Source: an uncultured bacterium (GTDB lineage: Bacteria; Bacillota; Clostridia; Oscillospirales; Oscillospiraceae). From it: a stretch of 41,400 bases of DNA. The stretch is taken from contig CANRXB010000022.1 of the NCBI GenBank assembly GCA_947643715.1, positions 1 through 41,400 of the forward strand, written 5' to 3'. Position numbers and translations under genes: made by a program. This document shows, in pieces, positions 1-7,050 of this stretch. Every line of letters starts with the position of its first letter. Positions within the stretch are counted from its first letter, which is position 1. The notes under the pieces are model-generated. The model made no database searches. It had not been told where the DNA came from and saw only the letters and a program-made list of their open reading frames with translations.

Positions 1-50
1 CGGGTTTCATAACCCCGTCGGTGCCTTTCGCAGAAAGGTGGATTATACCC

Positions 51-719
51 ATGAATTTGAACACGACCGGGCTGTTCGACCTGAGCCACACCTTGGCCGG
101 GGACTATCTGGCCCGATATGGATATCCCTGGCAGGCGCTGGACGGCATCAAGGAACTGATCTTGTATTTGGGCCCCGCCCTGGGGGCAGGATATGAGGAG
201 CGCCAGCCCCAGGTGTGGGTACACGAGACGGCGAAGATCGCCCCTACCGCCTTCCTGGGCGCGCCCTGCATCATCGGACCGGACACCGAGGTGCGCCATT
301 GCGCCTTCGTCCGAGGCTCCGCCCTGGTGGGAGCGGGCTGCGTGGTGGGCAACTCAGTGGAGCTGAAGAACGTCATCCTGTTCGACGGCGTGCAGGTCCC
401 GCATTACAATTACGTGGGCGACTCCATCCTGGGCTACAAGAGCCATATGGGGGCGGGATCCATCACCTCCAACGTGAAGTCCAACAAGACCCTGGTCACC
501 GTGCAGGACGGGGACGAGAGCATCGAGACGGGCCGCAAGAAGTTCGGGGCCATCCTGGGCGATTTCGTGGAGGTGGGCTGCAACAGCGTGCTCAACCCGG
601 GCACGGTGATCGGCCCCCACACCGACATTTATCCGCTGTCCTGCGTCCGGGGCGCGGTCCCGGGGGACAGCATCTACAAGACGGGCGGCGTCATCGTCCC
701 CAAGCGGAAGGGAGAATGA
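51..719 (+). CDS. Hexapeptide-repeat (LbetaH) acyltransferase-like protein, GlmU C-domain type
   Basis: This 222-residue protein is almost entirely a left-handed beta-helix. Hexapeptide-like turns run from about residue 62 to 195. The segment PHYNYVGDSILG (117-128), followed by HMGAGSITSN (132-141), resembles the acetyltransferase core of GlmU, where a catalytic His precedes a YxGD turn and a GAGTIT-like turn; the equivalent here is His118. There is no nucleotidyltransferase domain, although clostridial homologues are often named UDP-GlcNAc pyrophosphorylase-related. I start at ATG 51 because AAGGTGG lies 9 nt upstream; an in-frame start at 21 has no such site. glmM begins 4 nt after the stop, so GlcN-1-P acetylation is the natural guess for its role. 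That is inference, and it could instead act on another sugar. Confidence 0.8.
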   Translation: MNLNTTGLFDLSHTLAGDYLARYGYPWQALDGIKELILYLGPALGAGYEERQPQVWVHETAKIAPTAFLGAPCIIGPDTEVRHCAFVRGSALVGAGCVVGNSVELKNVILFDGVQVPHYNYVGDSILGYKSHMGAGSITSNVKSNKTLVTVQDGDESIETGRKKFGAILGDFVEVGCNSVLNPGTVIGPHTDIYPLSCVRGAVPGDSIYKTGGVIVPKRKGE

Positions 720-723
720 TCCT

Positions 724-2091
724 ATGGGAAAATATTTCGGCACCGACGGTTTCCGGGGAAAAGCCAACGTCGAGCTCACCGCCGACCACGCCTATGAGGT
801 GGGCCGGTTCCTGGGCTGGTATTACGGCCGGGAACACAAGGCCCGCATCGTGGTGGGCAAGGACACCCGGCGTTCCAGCTACGTGCTGGAGTACGCCATC
901 AGCGCCGGCATGGCGGCCTCCGGGGCCGACGTGTACCTGCTCCACGTCACCACCACGCCGTCGGTGTCCTACGTCACCCGGACGGACGGCTTCGACTGCG
1001 GCGTGATGATCTCCGCCTCCCACAACCCCTACTATGACAACGGCATCAAGCTGCTGAACCGGGAGGGGGAAAAGATGGACGAGGCCACCATCCGGCTGGT
1101 GGAGGACTATCTGGACGGGCTGCTGGAGGTGGACGGACGTCCCATGTCCAAGCTGCCGTTCGCCACCAACGAGGCGGTTGGCAGCATCGTGGACCACACC
1201 GCCGGACGCAACCGGTATATGGGCTACCTCATCTCGCTGGCGGTATACTCTTTCCGGGGCAAGAAGATCGCCCTGGACTGCGCCAACGGCTCCGCGTGGT
1301 CCATCGCCCCCAACGTGTTCCGCTCTCTCGGGGCGGAGATCCACGTCATCAACGACCAGCCCGACGGCCTCAACATCAATCTGGACGCGGGTTCCACTCA
1401 TATCGACGGCCTGTGCCGGTACGTGAAGGAACACGGCTATGACGCAGGCTTCGCCTACGACGGGGACGCGGACCGCTGCCTCGCGGTGGACGAGAACGGC
1501 GCTTTGGTGGACGGCGACCAGATCATGTATCTGTACAGCGTCTACATGAAGGAGCGGGGCAAGCTGCTCACCAACACGGTGGTGACCACCGTCATGTCCA
1601 ACTTCGGCCTGTACAAAGCGCTGGACGCGGCGGGGGTGGGCTATGCCAAGACCGCCGTGGGGGACAAATACGTCTATGAGGAGATGGTCCACGGCGGCCA
1701 CCGCCTGGGCGGAGAGCAGTCGGGGCATATCATCTTCTCCAAATATGCCCGGACCGGGGACGGGATCCTCACCTCGCTGAAGATCATGGAGGTGATGATG
1801 GCCAAGAAGGAGGCCCTCAGCCGGCTGGCCGAGCCGGTGAAGATCTATCCCCAGGTGCTCATCAACGTGCGGGTGAAGGACAAGAGGACCGCTCAGGAGG
1901 ACCCCGCCGTGAAGGCCACGGTGCAGGCCGTGGCGGACGAGCTGGGTGACACGGGCCGCATCCTGGTCCGGGAATCGGGCACCGAGCCGCTGGTGCGGGT
2001 GATGGTGGAGGCCCCGGAAAAGGGACAGTGCCAGGAGCTGGCCCAGCGGGTGGTGGACACGATCGTCGCCCAGGGGCATGAGGCGGAATGA
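724..2091 (+). CDS. glmM: Phosphoglucosamine mutase GlmM
   Basis: GlmM interconverts glucosamine-6-phosphate and glucosamine-1-phosphate in the cytoplasm, on the way to UDP-GlcNAc. The 455-residue length is normal for the family. The N-terminus has KYFGTDGFRG (3-12). The active-site loop ISASHNPYYDNGIK (96-109) places the phosphoserine at Ser99. The Mg-binding loop DGDADR is at 246-251, the sugar-binding loop GGEQSG at 328-333, and the phosphate-binding RESGTEP motif is near the C-terminus. The gene begins 4 nt after the acyltransferase-like gene with GGGAG upstream, so the two should be co-transcribed. It ends in a strong bidirectional terminator. The other possible identity is a phosphomannomutase-type paralogue, but the FGTDGFRG and ASHNPYYDNG signatures favour GlmM. 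Confidence 0.93.
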   Translation: MGKYFGTDGFRGKANVELTADHAYEVGRFLGWYYGREHKARIVVGKDTRRSSYVLEYAISAGMAASGADVYLLHVTTTPSVSYVTRTDGFDCGVMISASHNPYYDNGIKLLNREGEKMDEATIRLVEDYLDGLLEVDGRPMSKLPFATNEAVGSIVDHTAGRNRYMGYLISLAVYSFRGKKIALDCANGSAWSIAPNVFRSLGAEIHVINDQPDGLNINLDAGSTHIDGLCRYVKEHGYDAGFAYDGDADRCLAVDENGALVDGDQIMYLYSVYMKERGKLLTNTVVTTVMSNFGLYKALDAAGVGYAKTAVGDKYVYEEMVHGGHRLGGEQSGHIIFSKYARTGDGILTSLKIMEVMMAKKEALSRLAEPVKIYPQVLINVRVKDKRTAQEDPAVKATVQAVADELGDTGRILVRESGTEPLVRVMVEAPEKGQCQELAQRVVDTIVAQGHEAE

Positions 2092-2092
2092 A

Positions 2093-2135
2093 AAAAAGAC
2101 GGCTGGCCGCAGAAACTGCGGCCAGCCGTCTTTTT
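2093..2135. terminator. Bidirectional intrinsic terminator after glmM
   Basis: A perfect 20-bp inverted repeat (2093-2112 and 2116-2135) has a 3-nt AAA loop. A GC-rich core (GACGGCTGGCCGCAG) is flanked by A5 and T5, so it gives a U-tract on both strands. It sits between the convergent glmM and beta-CASP RNase genes and can end both transcripts. Confidence 0.93.
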
Positions 2136-2164
2136 CGTCCTTTTCGTTGGGGAGAGGGCTGTGC

Positions 2165-3760
2165 CTATCGCTCCCACTTGGAGATGAGCGCCCGGATCTG
2201 GTCGGCGAACTTGCCCAGATCCTTGTTGGAGCCGCCCCGGTTGTGGGCGATGACCTCCATGAGCTTCTGGCCCACGTCCTCCAGCCGCCGGTAGGCGGGA
2301 GACGCCGCAGGAGCGGCCGGCGCCTTGGGCTCCAGCACGATGCCCGGAGCGATCACGCGGTCCTCCAGCAGATCGTAGACCTCTTCGTAATTGGGGGAAT
2401 GGGCCTGGAACCCCAGGTCCCTCAGCGTCTGGGCATAGGTCTCGGTGGTCTTGCTGTCCCCGTGCACCACGAACACCTGCTGGGGCTTGGGGGAATAGTT
2501 CCCGATCCATTGCAGCAGCCCGTCCCGGTCGGCGTGGGAGCTCAGGCCGTGGAAGCGGACGATCCGGGCACGCACGGCGATCTCCTCGCCGAACAGCTTG
2601 ACCCGGTCGGCCCCGTCCAGGATGCGCCGGCCTAGAGAGCCGTCCGCCTGATAGCCCACGAACAGTATCGTACACTCCGGCCTCCACAGGTTGTGCTTCA
2701 GGTGGTGGCGGATGCGCCCCGCATCGCACATGCCGGAGGCGGAGATGATGACCTTGGGGCGGGGATCCAGGTTCAGCTCCCGGGACTCCCCGGTGCTCTC
2801 GGTGATGTTCAGCCCGGGGAACCGGAACAGAGCGCCCCCGCGCAGCTTCTCCACCGACTCCTCGTCCAGATAGCCCCGCAGGTCGCCGGAGAAGATCTCA
2901 GTGGCCGCGCCCGCCAGCGGGGAGTCCACATAGACCTGGAAGTCCGGGTCGCACCGCACCAGGCCCTGCTCCTTGATCTTCCGGATGAAATAGAGCAGCT
3001 CCTGCGTGCGCCCCACGGCGAAGGAGGGCACGATCAGGTTGCCCCCCTGGGCCAGCGTCTCCTCGATGACCTGGGCCAGATCGGCGGCATAGTCGGGCTT
3101 CTCCTTCACGGAGTGGAGGCGGTCGCCGTAGGTGCTCTCGGTGACCACATAGTCCGCCTGGACGATCGGCTGGGGAGAGCGGATGATGGGCTGCTTCCGG
3201 TTGCCGATGTCGCCGGAAAAAACGATCTTCTTGGTGATCCCCTGCTCCGTGAGCCACATCTCCACACAGGCGGAGCCCAGCAGGTGTCCGGCGTCCACGA
3301 AACGCGCCCGGATGCCCTCAGCGAGCTCCAGCTCCTGGCCGTACTCGCACGTGACGATGTGCCGCAGGGCCTTCTCCACATCCACCAGGGTGTACAGCGG
3401 CTCCACCGGCTCCTTGCCGGCCCGCTTGCCCTTCTGGTTCTCCCAGGCGGCGTCGCTCTCCTGGATCTGGGCAGAGTCCCGCAGCATGATGGACAGCAGC
3501 TCCGCCGTGAGCCGGGTACAATAGATGTTCCCCGCGAAGCCCTGCTTCACCAGCAGCGGGATGCGGCCGGAGTGGTCGATGTGGGCATGCGTGACCACCA
3601 TATCATCGATGTACGACGGAGCGAAATCCAGCTCGCTGTTGTCCCGCTCGTCCTTGCCCTGTTGGAGCCCACAGTCCACGAGCACCTTATGCCCGTTGGT
3701 CTCCACGCAATGGCAGCTTCCGGTGACCGCTTTCGCCGCACCGAAAAATGTAAGCTTCAT
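2165..3760 (-). CDS. Beta-CASP metallo-beta-lactamase RNase (CPSF/YSH1-like)
   Basis: This 531-residue cytoplasmic metallo-hydrolase has the motif HAHIDHSG at 58-65 (HxHxDH zinc ligands), then AGHLLGSA and FSGDIG metal motifs. The beta-CASP insert follows (VTESTYGD, PSFAVGRTQEL, ISASGMCDAGRI), then a C-terminal GLSSHAD zinc motif and VVHGD. This architecture defines the bacterial CPSF-like exonuclease family, predicted to cleave RNA. An Ala/Pro-rich linker near residue 470 leads to a helical tail of about 50 residues that is not part of the core fold. The start is set by GGGAGGTG 8 nt upstream. The gene stands alone with its own promoter (3813-3841). It is not RNase J, which has a different C-terminal domain; the in vivo substrate cannot be told. 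Confidence 0.9.
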   Translation of the reverse strand: MKLTFFGAAKAVTGSCHCVETNGHKVLVDCGLQQGKDERDNSELDFAPSYIDDMVVTHAHIDHSGRIPLLVKQGFAGNIYCTRLTAELLSIMLRDSAQIQESDAAWENQKGKRAGKEPVEPLYTLVDVEKALRHIVTCEYGQELELAEGIRARFVDAGHLLGSACVEMWLTEQGITKKIVFSGDIGNRKQPIIRSPQPIVQADYVVTESTYGDRLHSVKEKPDYAADLAQVIEETLAQGGNLIVPSFAVGRTQELLYFIRKIKEQGLVRCDPDFQVYVDSPLAGAATEIFSGDLRGYLDEESVEKLRGGALFRFPGLNITESTGESRELNLDPRPKVIISASGMCDAGRIRHHLKHNLWRPECTILFVGYQADGSLGRRILDGADRVKLFGEEIAVRARIVRFHGLSSHADRDGLLQWIGNYSPKPQQVFVVHGDSKTTETYAQTLRDLGFQAHSPNYEEVYDLLEDRVIAPGIVLEPKAPAAPAASPAYRRLEDVGQKLMEVIAHNRGGSNKDLGKFADQIRALISKWER

Positions 3761-3812
3761 CCAAAAAGCACCTCCCTATGCAGTCTCTTTATTGTACAGT
3801 TTCCCTGATCGT

Positions 3813-3841
3813 ATTGTATACCCTTTGGGCGAAAATGTAAA
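3813..3841 (-). promoter_or_regulatory. Promoter of the beta-CASP RNase gene
   Basis: On the minus strand TTTACA (3841-3836) is followed after 17 nt by TACAAT (3818-3813), a good sigma-A-type match. This places the transcript start about 45 nt upstream of the ATG at 3760. Read from sequence only. Confidence 0.65.
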
Positions 3842-3976
3842 GAAGGGATCGAAGATCGCCGCAAAGAGATCCACTCCCCACGCCCCTGCGCCCCCCTTCC
3901 CCGGCGAGGGACCTGTGCCATCCTATCCCGGCGGCGGCGCGGCGATGCCTGCTTTTTGGATTTTTTGAAAATACGG

Positions 3977-4005
3977 TTGATAAATCTCCCCGAGCGTGAT
4001 AAAAT
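3977..4005 (+). promoter_or_regulatory. Promoter of the SRP RNA gene
   Basis: TTGATA (3977-3982), a 17-nt spacer and TAAAAT (4000-4005) form a strong sigma-A-type promoter. Transcription would begin near 4012, roughly 25 nt before the homologous part of the SRP RNA, so a short 5' leader may be trimmed as it is in Bacillus. Confidence 0.7.
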
Positions 4006-4037
4006 AACACCGGCTCATAAAGATGCTCCGGCGCGCC

Positions 4038-4314
4038 GCAAGGCCGCGCTAGTTGGGGAGTCAGCGGTGCCCTGTACCTGCAACCCGCTACAGCAGGGAT
4101 GAATCCCGGCCCCCGGAGGCAGGATGTGCCGTCTGCCCCATATAAGCAGCGATGACGGACCGGTCCCGCGCAACGCGGCCCCGTGAACCGTGTCAGGCGG
4201 GGAACCGAGCAGCACTAAGCGGACAGCCGCGTGTGCCGCGGGGCCGCCGGTCCTGAGCCGGCTGTATGGGTAACGGGCATAGTCTGTCCTTCAAAGGCCG
4301 GTGCGCGGTCTTGT
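4038..4314 (+). ncRNA. ffs: Signal recognition particle RNA, large Bacillus type
   Basis: The 5' Alu-like region, with GGTGCCCTGTACCTGCAA and a following CAGCAGGG...GAATCCC, matches the Bacillus scRNA closely. Domain IV is clear: GTGTCAGG (4190-4197), a CGG-GGAA-CCG stem-loop with a GNRA tetraloop, and AGCAGCACTAAG. The 3' part repeats the scRNA pattern GTGCCGCGGGGCCGCC...GGTGCGCGGTCTT. The ends pair: GGCCGCGC (4042-4049) with GCGCGGTC (4303-4310). The RNA is therefore the long form with an Alu domain, binding Ffh and targeting nascent membrane proteins. Its position just before dnaX is the standard Firmicutes arrangement. The ends are estimated from homology and pairing, to within about 10 nt. 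Confidence 0.93.
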
Positions 4315-4373
4315 CGTGCGCCGGAGCGTGTGAGCCATGTATCGAAACGGGCCTCTCGATGGGGCCCGGCTGA

Positions 4374-4415
4374 GCGCAGCGTGATGAAGGAGCGCTGCGC
4401 ACTTCTTTTATTCTT
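4374..4415 (+). terminator. Probable SRP RNA terminator/attenuator before dnaX
   Basis: GCGCAGCG (4374-4381) pairs with CGCTGCGC (4393-4400) across an 11-nt loop, followed by the pyrimidine-rich ACTTCTTTTATTCTTTC. Its place directly after the SRP RNA fits termination, with read-through supplying dnaX. The large loop and interrupted U-tract make it moderate. Confidence 0.5.
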
Positions 4416-4428
4416 TCGAGGTGATCCG

Positions 4429-6156
4429 ATGTATCAGGCGTTATACCGCAAGTGGCGCTCCCGCACCTTCGATCAGGTGGTGGGCCAGGACCACGTCACT
4501 CAGACCCTGAAGCGCCAGGTGCAGTCCGGGCGGCTGTCCCACGCGTACCTGTTCACCGGCACCCGGGGGACGGGCAAGACGAGCTGCGCCAAGCTGCTGG
4601 CCCGGGCGGTGAACTGCGAGCATCCGGCGGACGGGAGCCCCTGCAACGCCTGCCCCTCCTGCCAGGGCATCCTCAGCGGTTCCATCCTGGACGTGCTGGA
4701 GCTGGACGCCGCCTCCAACAACGGCGTGGACGACATCCGCGCCATCCTGGACGAAGCGGCATACACCCCCGCCACCGTGAAGAAACGGGTGTACATCATC
4801 GATGAGGTGCACATGCTATCCAACCAGGCGTTCAACGCCCTGCTCCAGATCCTGGAGGAGCCGCCGGGACACCTCATGTTCATCCTCGCCACCACCGAGA
4901 TCCATAAGGTGCCCGCCACCATCAAGAGCCGCTGCCAGCAGTTCGCCTTCAAGCGGATCCACCCGGCGGACATCGCCGCTCACCTGCTGCACATCTCCCG
5001 GGAGGAGGGCATCGCCCTCACCGAAGGCGGCGCGGCCCTGGTCGCACGGCTGTCGGACGGCGGGATGCGGGACGCGCTGTCCTTGCTGGACCAGTGCTCG
5101 GGCGGCGGGGGCAGCGTGGACGAGGAGCAGGTCCTCTCCGCCCTGGGGCTGGCGGGCAACCTGGAGGCCGCCGCGCTCCTGCAGGACGCCGCCGCCGGGG
5201 ACACCGCCGCCGCGCTGGAGCGGCTGGACCGCCTGTACGCCGCAGGCAAGGAGATGTCCGCCCTGGTGGGCGAGCTGTCTGCCCTGGTGCGGGACCTCCT
5301 GGTGTGCAAGACCGCCCCGCGCTCGGGCGCGGCGCTGATGACCGGCGGGTTCGACGCTGAGACGCTCAAGAAGCTGTCCGCCCAGTTCGACGTCCCCCGG
5401 CTGGTGCAGCTCCTGACCCTGCTCCAGCGCACAGCGGCGGACCTGGCCCGGTCGGCAAACCGCCGCACCGATATGGAGCTGTGCCTGCTGGCCCTGTGCG
5501 ATCCCACGCTGGACGGCTCTGCGGCGGGGCTCAACGCCCGCCTCACCCGGCTGGAGCAGGCAGGCGCGGCCGTCCCGGCCCCGGAGGCCGCCGCACCGAA
5601 ACGCCAAGCCCCCCCCGCTCCCCGGCGGGAGGCGCCGCCCCCGGCAGAGGAGGAGGTCCCCTGGGAGGAGCCGCCCATGCCGGAGGAAGAGCCGTCGGTC
5701 AGGGAGGAGCTGCGCCCGGCTCCTAGCCCCAAGACCAAGCCCGAGACGCCGCCCACCGCCCCGCCGCCCCCCCGGGAGGCGGCGGGAAGCGCCGCTCCCG
5801 CCCCCCAGCCGGCCGGGGCCTGGCCGGGATGGCCCGCTTTCCGCGCCCGGCTCAAGCAGCGGCTGGCTGCGGCCGACTACAGCCTCCTGGGCAACTCCGC
5901 CATGGCGGAGGGACGCTGGGACGCAGGGCAGCTCACGCTGTGGGTGGCCAACGACTTTTTGAAAGACATGCTGGACCGGCCCGCCATCACCGGCCCTATG
6001 GTGGAGCTGTGCCGGGAACTCACCGGGACCGCCCGCCAGGTGGCGGTCCGGGTGGGCGCAGCGCCGGCCGAAGCCGCGCCCGCACCAGCGGCGGACACGA
6101 TGGACGCACTGGATGCGTTCTTGGCCCAGGCGGGCAGCAATATCACCGTGGAATGA
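4429..6156 (+). CDS. dnaX: DNA polymerase III subunit gamma/tau
   Basis: DnaX is the ATPase core of the clamp loader of the replicative polymerase. The N-terminus MYQALYRKWRSRTFDQVVGQ is typical. Walker A is GTRGTGKT (44-51). The zinc-binding cysteines are at 63, 72, 75 and 78, Walker B is VYIIDE (121-126), and LATTEIHKVPATIKSRCQ contains the sensor region. A Pro/Glu/Ala-rich linker (about 380-475) leads to a C-terminal tau-like domain (480-575). At 575 residues it is a tau-length protein. I start at ATG 4429 because GAGGTGAT lies just upstream and the conserved protein begins there; the upstream in-frame extension runs into the SRP RNA. I see no A-AAA-AAG slippery site for a gamma product. 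ybaB follows 46 nt downstream. Confidence 0.95.
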   Translation: MYQALYRKWRSRTFDQVVGQDHVTQTLKRQVQSGRLSHAYLFTGTRGTGKTSCAKLLARAVNCEHPADGSPCNACPSCQGILSGSILDVLELDAASNNGVDDIRAILDEAAYTPATVKKRVYIIDEVHMLSNQAFNALLQILEEPPGHLMFILATTEIHKVPATIKSRCQQFAFKRIHPADIAAHLLHISREEGIALTEGGAALVARLSDGGMRDALSLLDQCSGGGGSVDEEQVLSALGLAGNLEAAALLQDAAAGDTAAALERLDRLYAAGKEMSALVGELSALVRDLLVCKTAPRSGAALMTGGFDAETLKKLSAQFDVPRLVQLLTLLQRTAADLARSANRRTDMELCLLALCDPTLDGSAAGLNARLTRLEQAGAAVPAPEAAAPKRQAPPAPRREAPPPAEEEVPWEEPPMPEEEPSVREELRPAPSPKTKPETPPTAPPPPREAAGSAAPAPQPAGAWPGWPAFRARLKQRLAAADYSLLGNSAMAEGRWDAGQLTLWVANDFLKDMLDRPAITGPMVELCRELTGTARQVAVRVGAAPAEAAPAPAADTMDALDAFLAQAGSNITVE

Positions 6157-6202
6157 ACCGCGGCGGATCGCCGCGCGGAATATATCAGGAGGTACACAGG
6201 AT

Positions 6203-6547
6203 ATGGCAAAGGGATTCAACAGCCGCGGGATGGGCGGCATGGGCGGCGGCATGAACAACATGATCCGTCAGGCCCAAAAGATGCAGCAGGACATGCTCAA
6301 GGCTCAGGAGGAGCTGGAGAGCAAGACCTATGAGGCCGGGGCGGGCGGCGGCATGGTCACCGCCACGGTGTCCGGCAAGAAGGAGCTGGTGAGCGTGGCC
6401 ATCGACCCGGAGGCGGTGGACCCGGAGGACGTGGAGATGCTCCAGGACCTGATCGTGGCCGCCGTCAACGAGGCTCTGCGCAAAGCCAGCGACGACGCGT
6501 CCAGCCGGATGTCCAAGCTCACCGGCGGGCTGGACCTACCGTTCTGA
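6203..6547 (+). CDS. YbaB/EbfC nucleoid-associated protein
   Basis: This 114-residue DNA-binding protein belongs to the YbaB/EbfC family, which forms small dimers with a tweezer-like shape. A Gly/Met-rich N-terminus (residues 1-20) precedes the family core: MIRQAQKMQQDMLKAQEEL, the strand region GGGMVTATVSGKKELVSVAI, and the helix beginning EDVEMLQDLIVAAVNEAL. The start at 6203 follows AGGAGG at 6187-6192. Its place immediately after dnaX is the conserved bacterial order. recR, which normally comes next, is missing; a NUDIX gene begins 1 nt after the stop instead. The exact cellular role of the family is not settled. Confidence 0.92.
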   Translation: MAKGFNSRGMGGMGGGMNNMIRQAQKMQQDMLKAQEELESKTYEAGAGGGMVTATVSGKKELVSVAIDPEAVDPEDVEMLQDLIVAAVNEALRKASDDASSRMSKLTGGLDLPF

Positions 6548-6548
6548 C

Positions 6549-7049
6549 ATGGAGATGCGCAACAGCACCCTGGGCTATCTGGAGAACGCCCGAGGCGAGT
6601 ACCTGATGATGCACCGGGTCAAAAAGAAGGCGGACATCAACAAGGACAAATGGATCGGCGTAGGCGGGCACTTCGAGCCCGGCGAGAGCCCCGACGAGTG
6701 TTTCGTCCGGGAGGTGCTGGAGGAGACCGGCCTCTCCCTCACCGGCTGGCGGTTCCGGGGCGTGGTCACCTTCCTCGATGAAGGCAACGACGGAGAGCAC
6801 ATGTACCTGTTCACCGCCACAGACTGGACAGGAGAGCTGACAGCCGACTGCGACGAGGGCGATCTGGAGTGGGTGCGCAAGGAGCAGGTGCCCGACCTCC
6901 CCGTCTGGGAAGGGGACAAGATCTTCCTCCGGCTCCTGGCGGAGGACCACCCGCCGTTCCTGCTCACCCTGGCATATCGGAACGAACGGCTCATACGGGC
7001 CGTTCTGGACGGAAAAGAGCTTTCCAAGCTCGGACAAGGAGATATCTGA
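6549..7049 (+). CDS. NUDIX hydrolase, 8-oxo-dGTP diphosphatase-like
   Basis: The 166-residue protein has a perfect NUDIX box at 40-62: Gly40, Glu46, Arg54, Glu55, Glu58, Glu59, Gly61, matching Gx5Ex7REUxEExGU. The box coordinates the divalent metal for hydrolysis of a nucleoside diphosphate linkage. The N-terminal MRNSTLGYLENARGEYLMMH and GGHFEPGESP are like MutT/YtkD-type 8-oxo-dGTP diphosphatases, so nucleotide-pool cleaning is likely, though NUDIX substrate calls from sequence are weak. The start codon lies 1 nt after the ybaB stop and the M3 peptidase starts 1 nt after its own stop, so all three are translationally linked in one transcript with dnaX. Confidence 0.88.
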   Translation: MEMRNSTLGYLENARGEYLMMHRVKKKADINKDKWIGVGGHFEPGESPDECFVREVLEETGLSLTGWRFRGVVTFLDEGNDGEHMYLFTATDWTGELTADCDEGDLEWVRKEQVPDLPVWEGDKIFLRLLAEDHPPFLLTLAYRNERLIRAVLDGKELSKLGQGDI

Positions 7050-7050
7050 C

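Larger units (their letters stand above)
3761..4428. other. Gene-free stretch holding divergent promoters and the SRP RNA
   Basis: No protein gene is supported here. Positions 3813-3841 carry the promoter of the beta-CASP gene (-), 3977-4005 the SRP RNA promoter (+), 4038-4314 the SRP RNA, and 4374-4415 a terminator-like hairpin. In 3842-3976 I see nothing beyond a C-rich run and an AT-rich patch just upstream of the SRP promoter. Short ORFs in this stretch overlap the RNA and lack ribosome binding sites. Confidence 0.75.

Noticed and set aside
5580-5800. Programmed frameshift site in dnaX giving a gamma product
   Set aside because: No A-AAA-AAG or similar slippery heptamer with a downstream hairpin is seen in the linker region.
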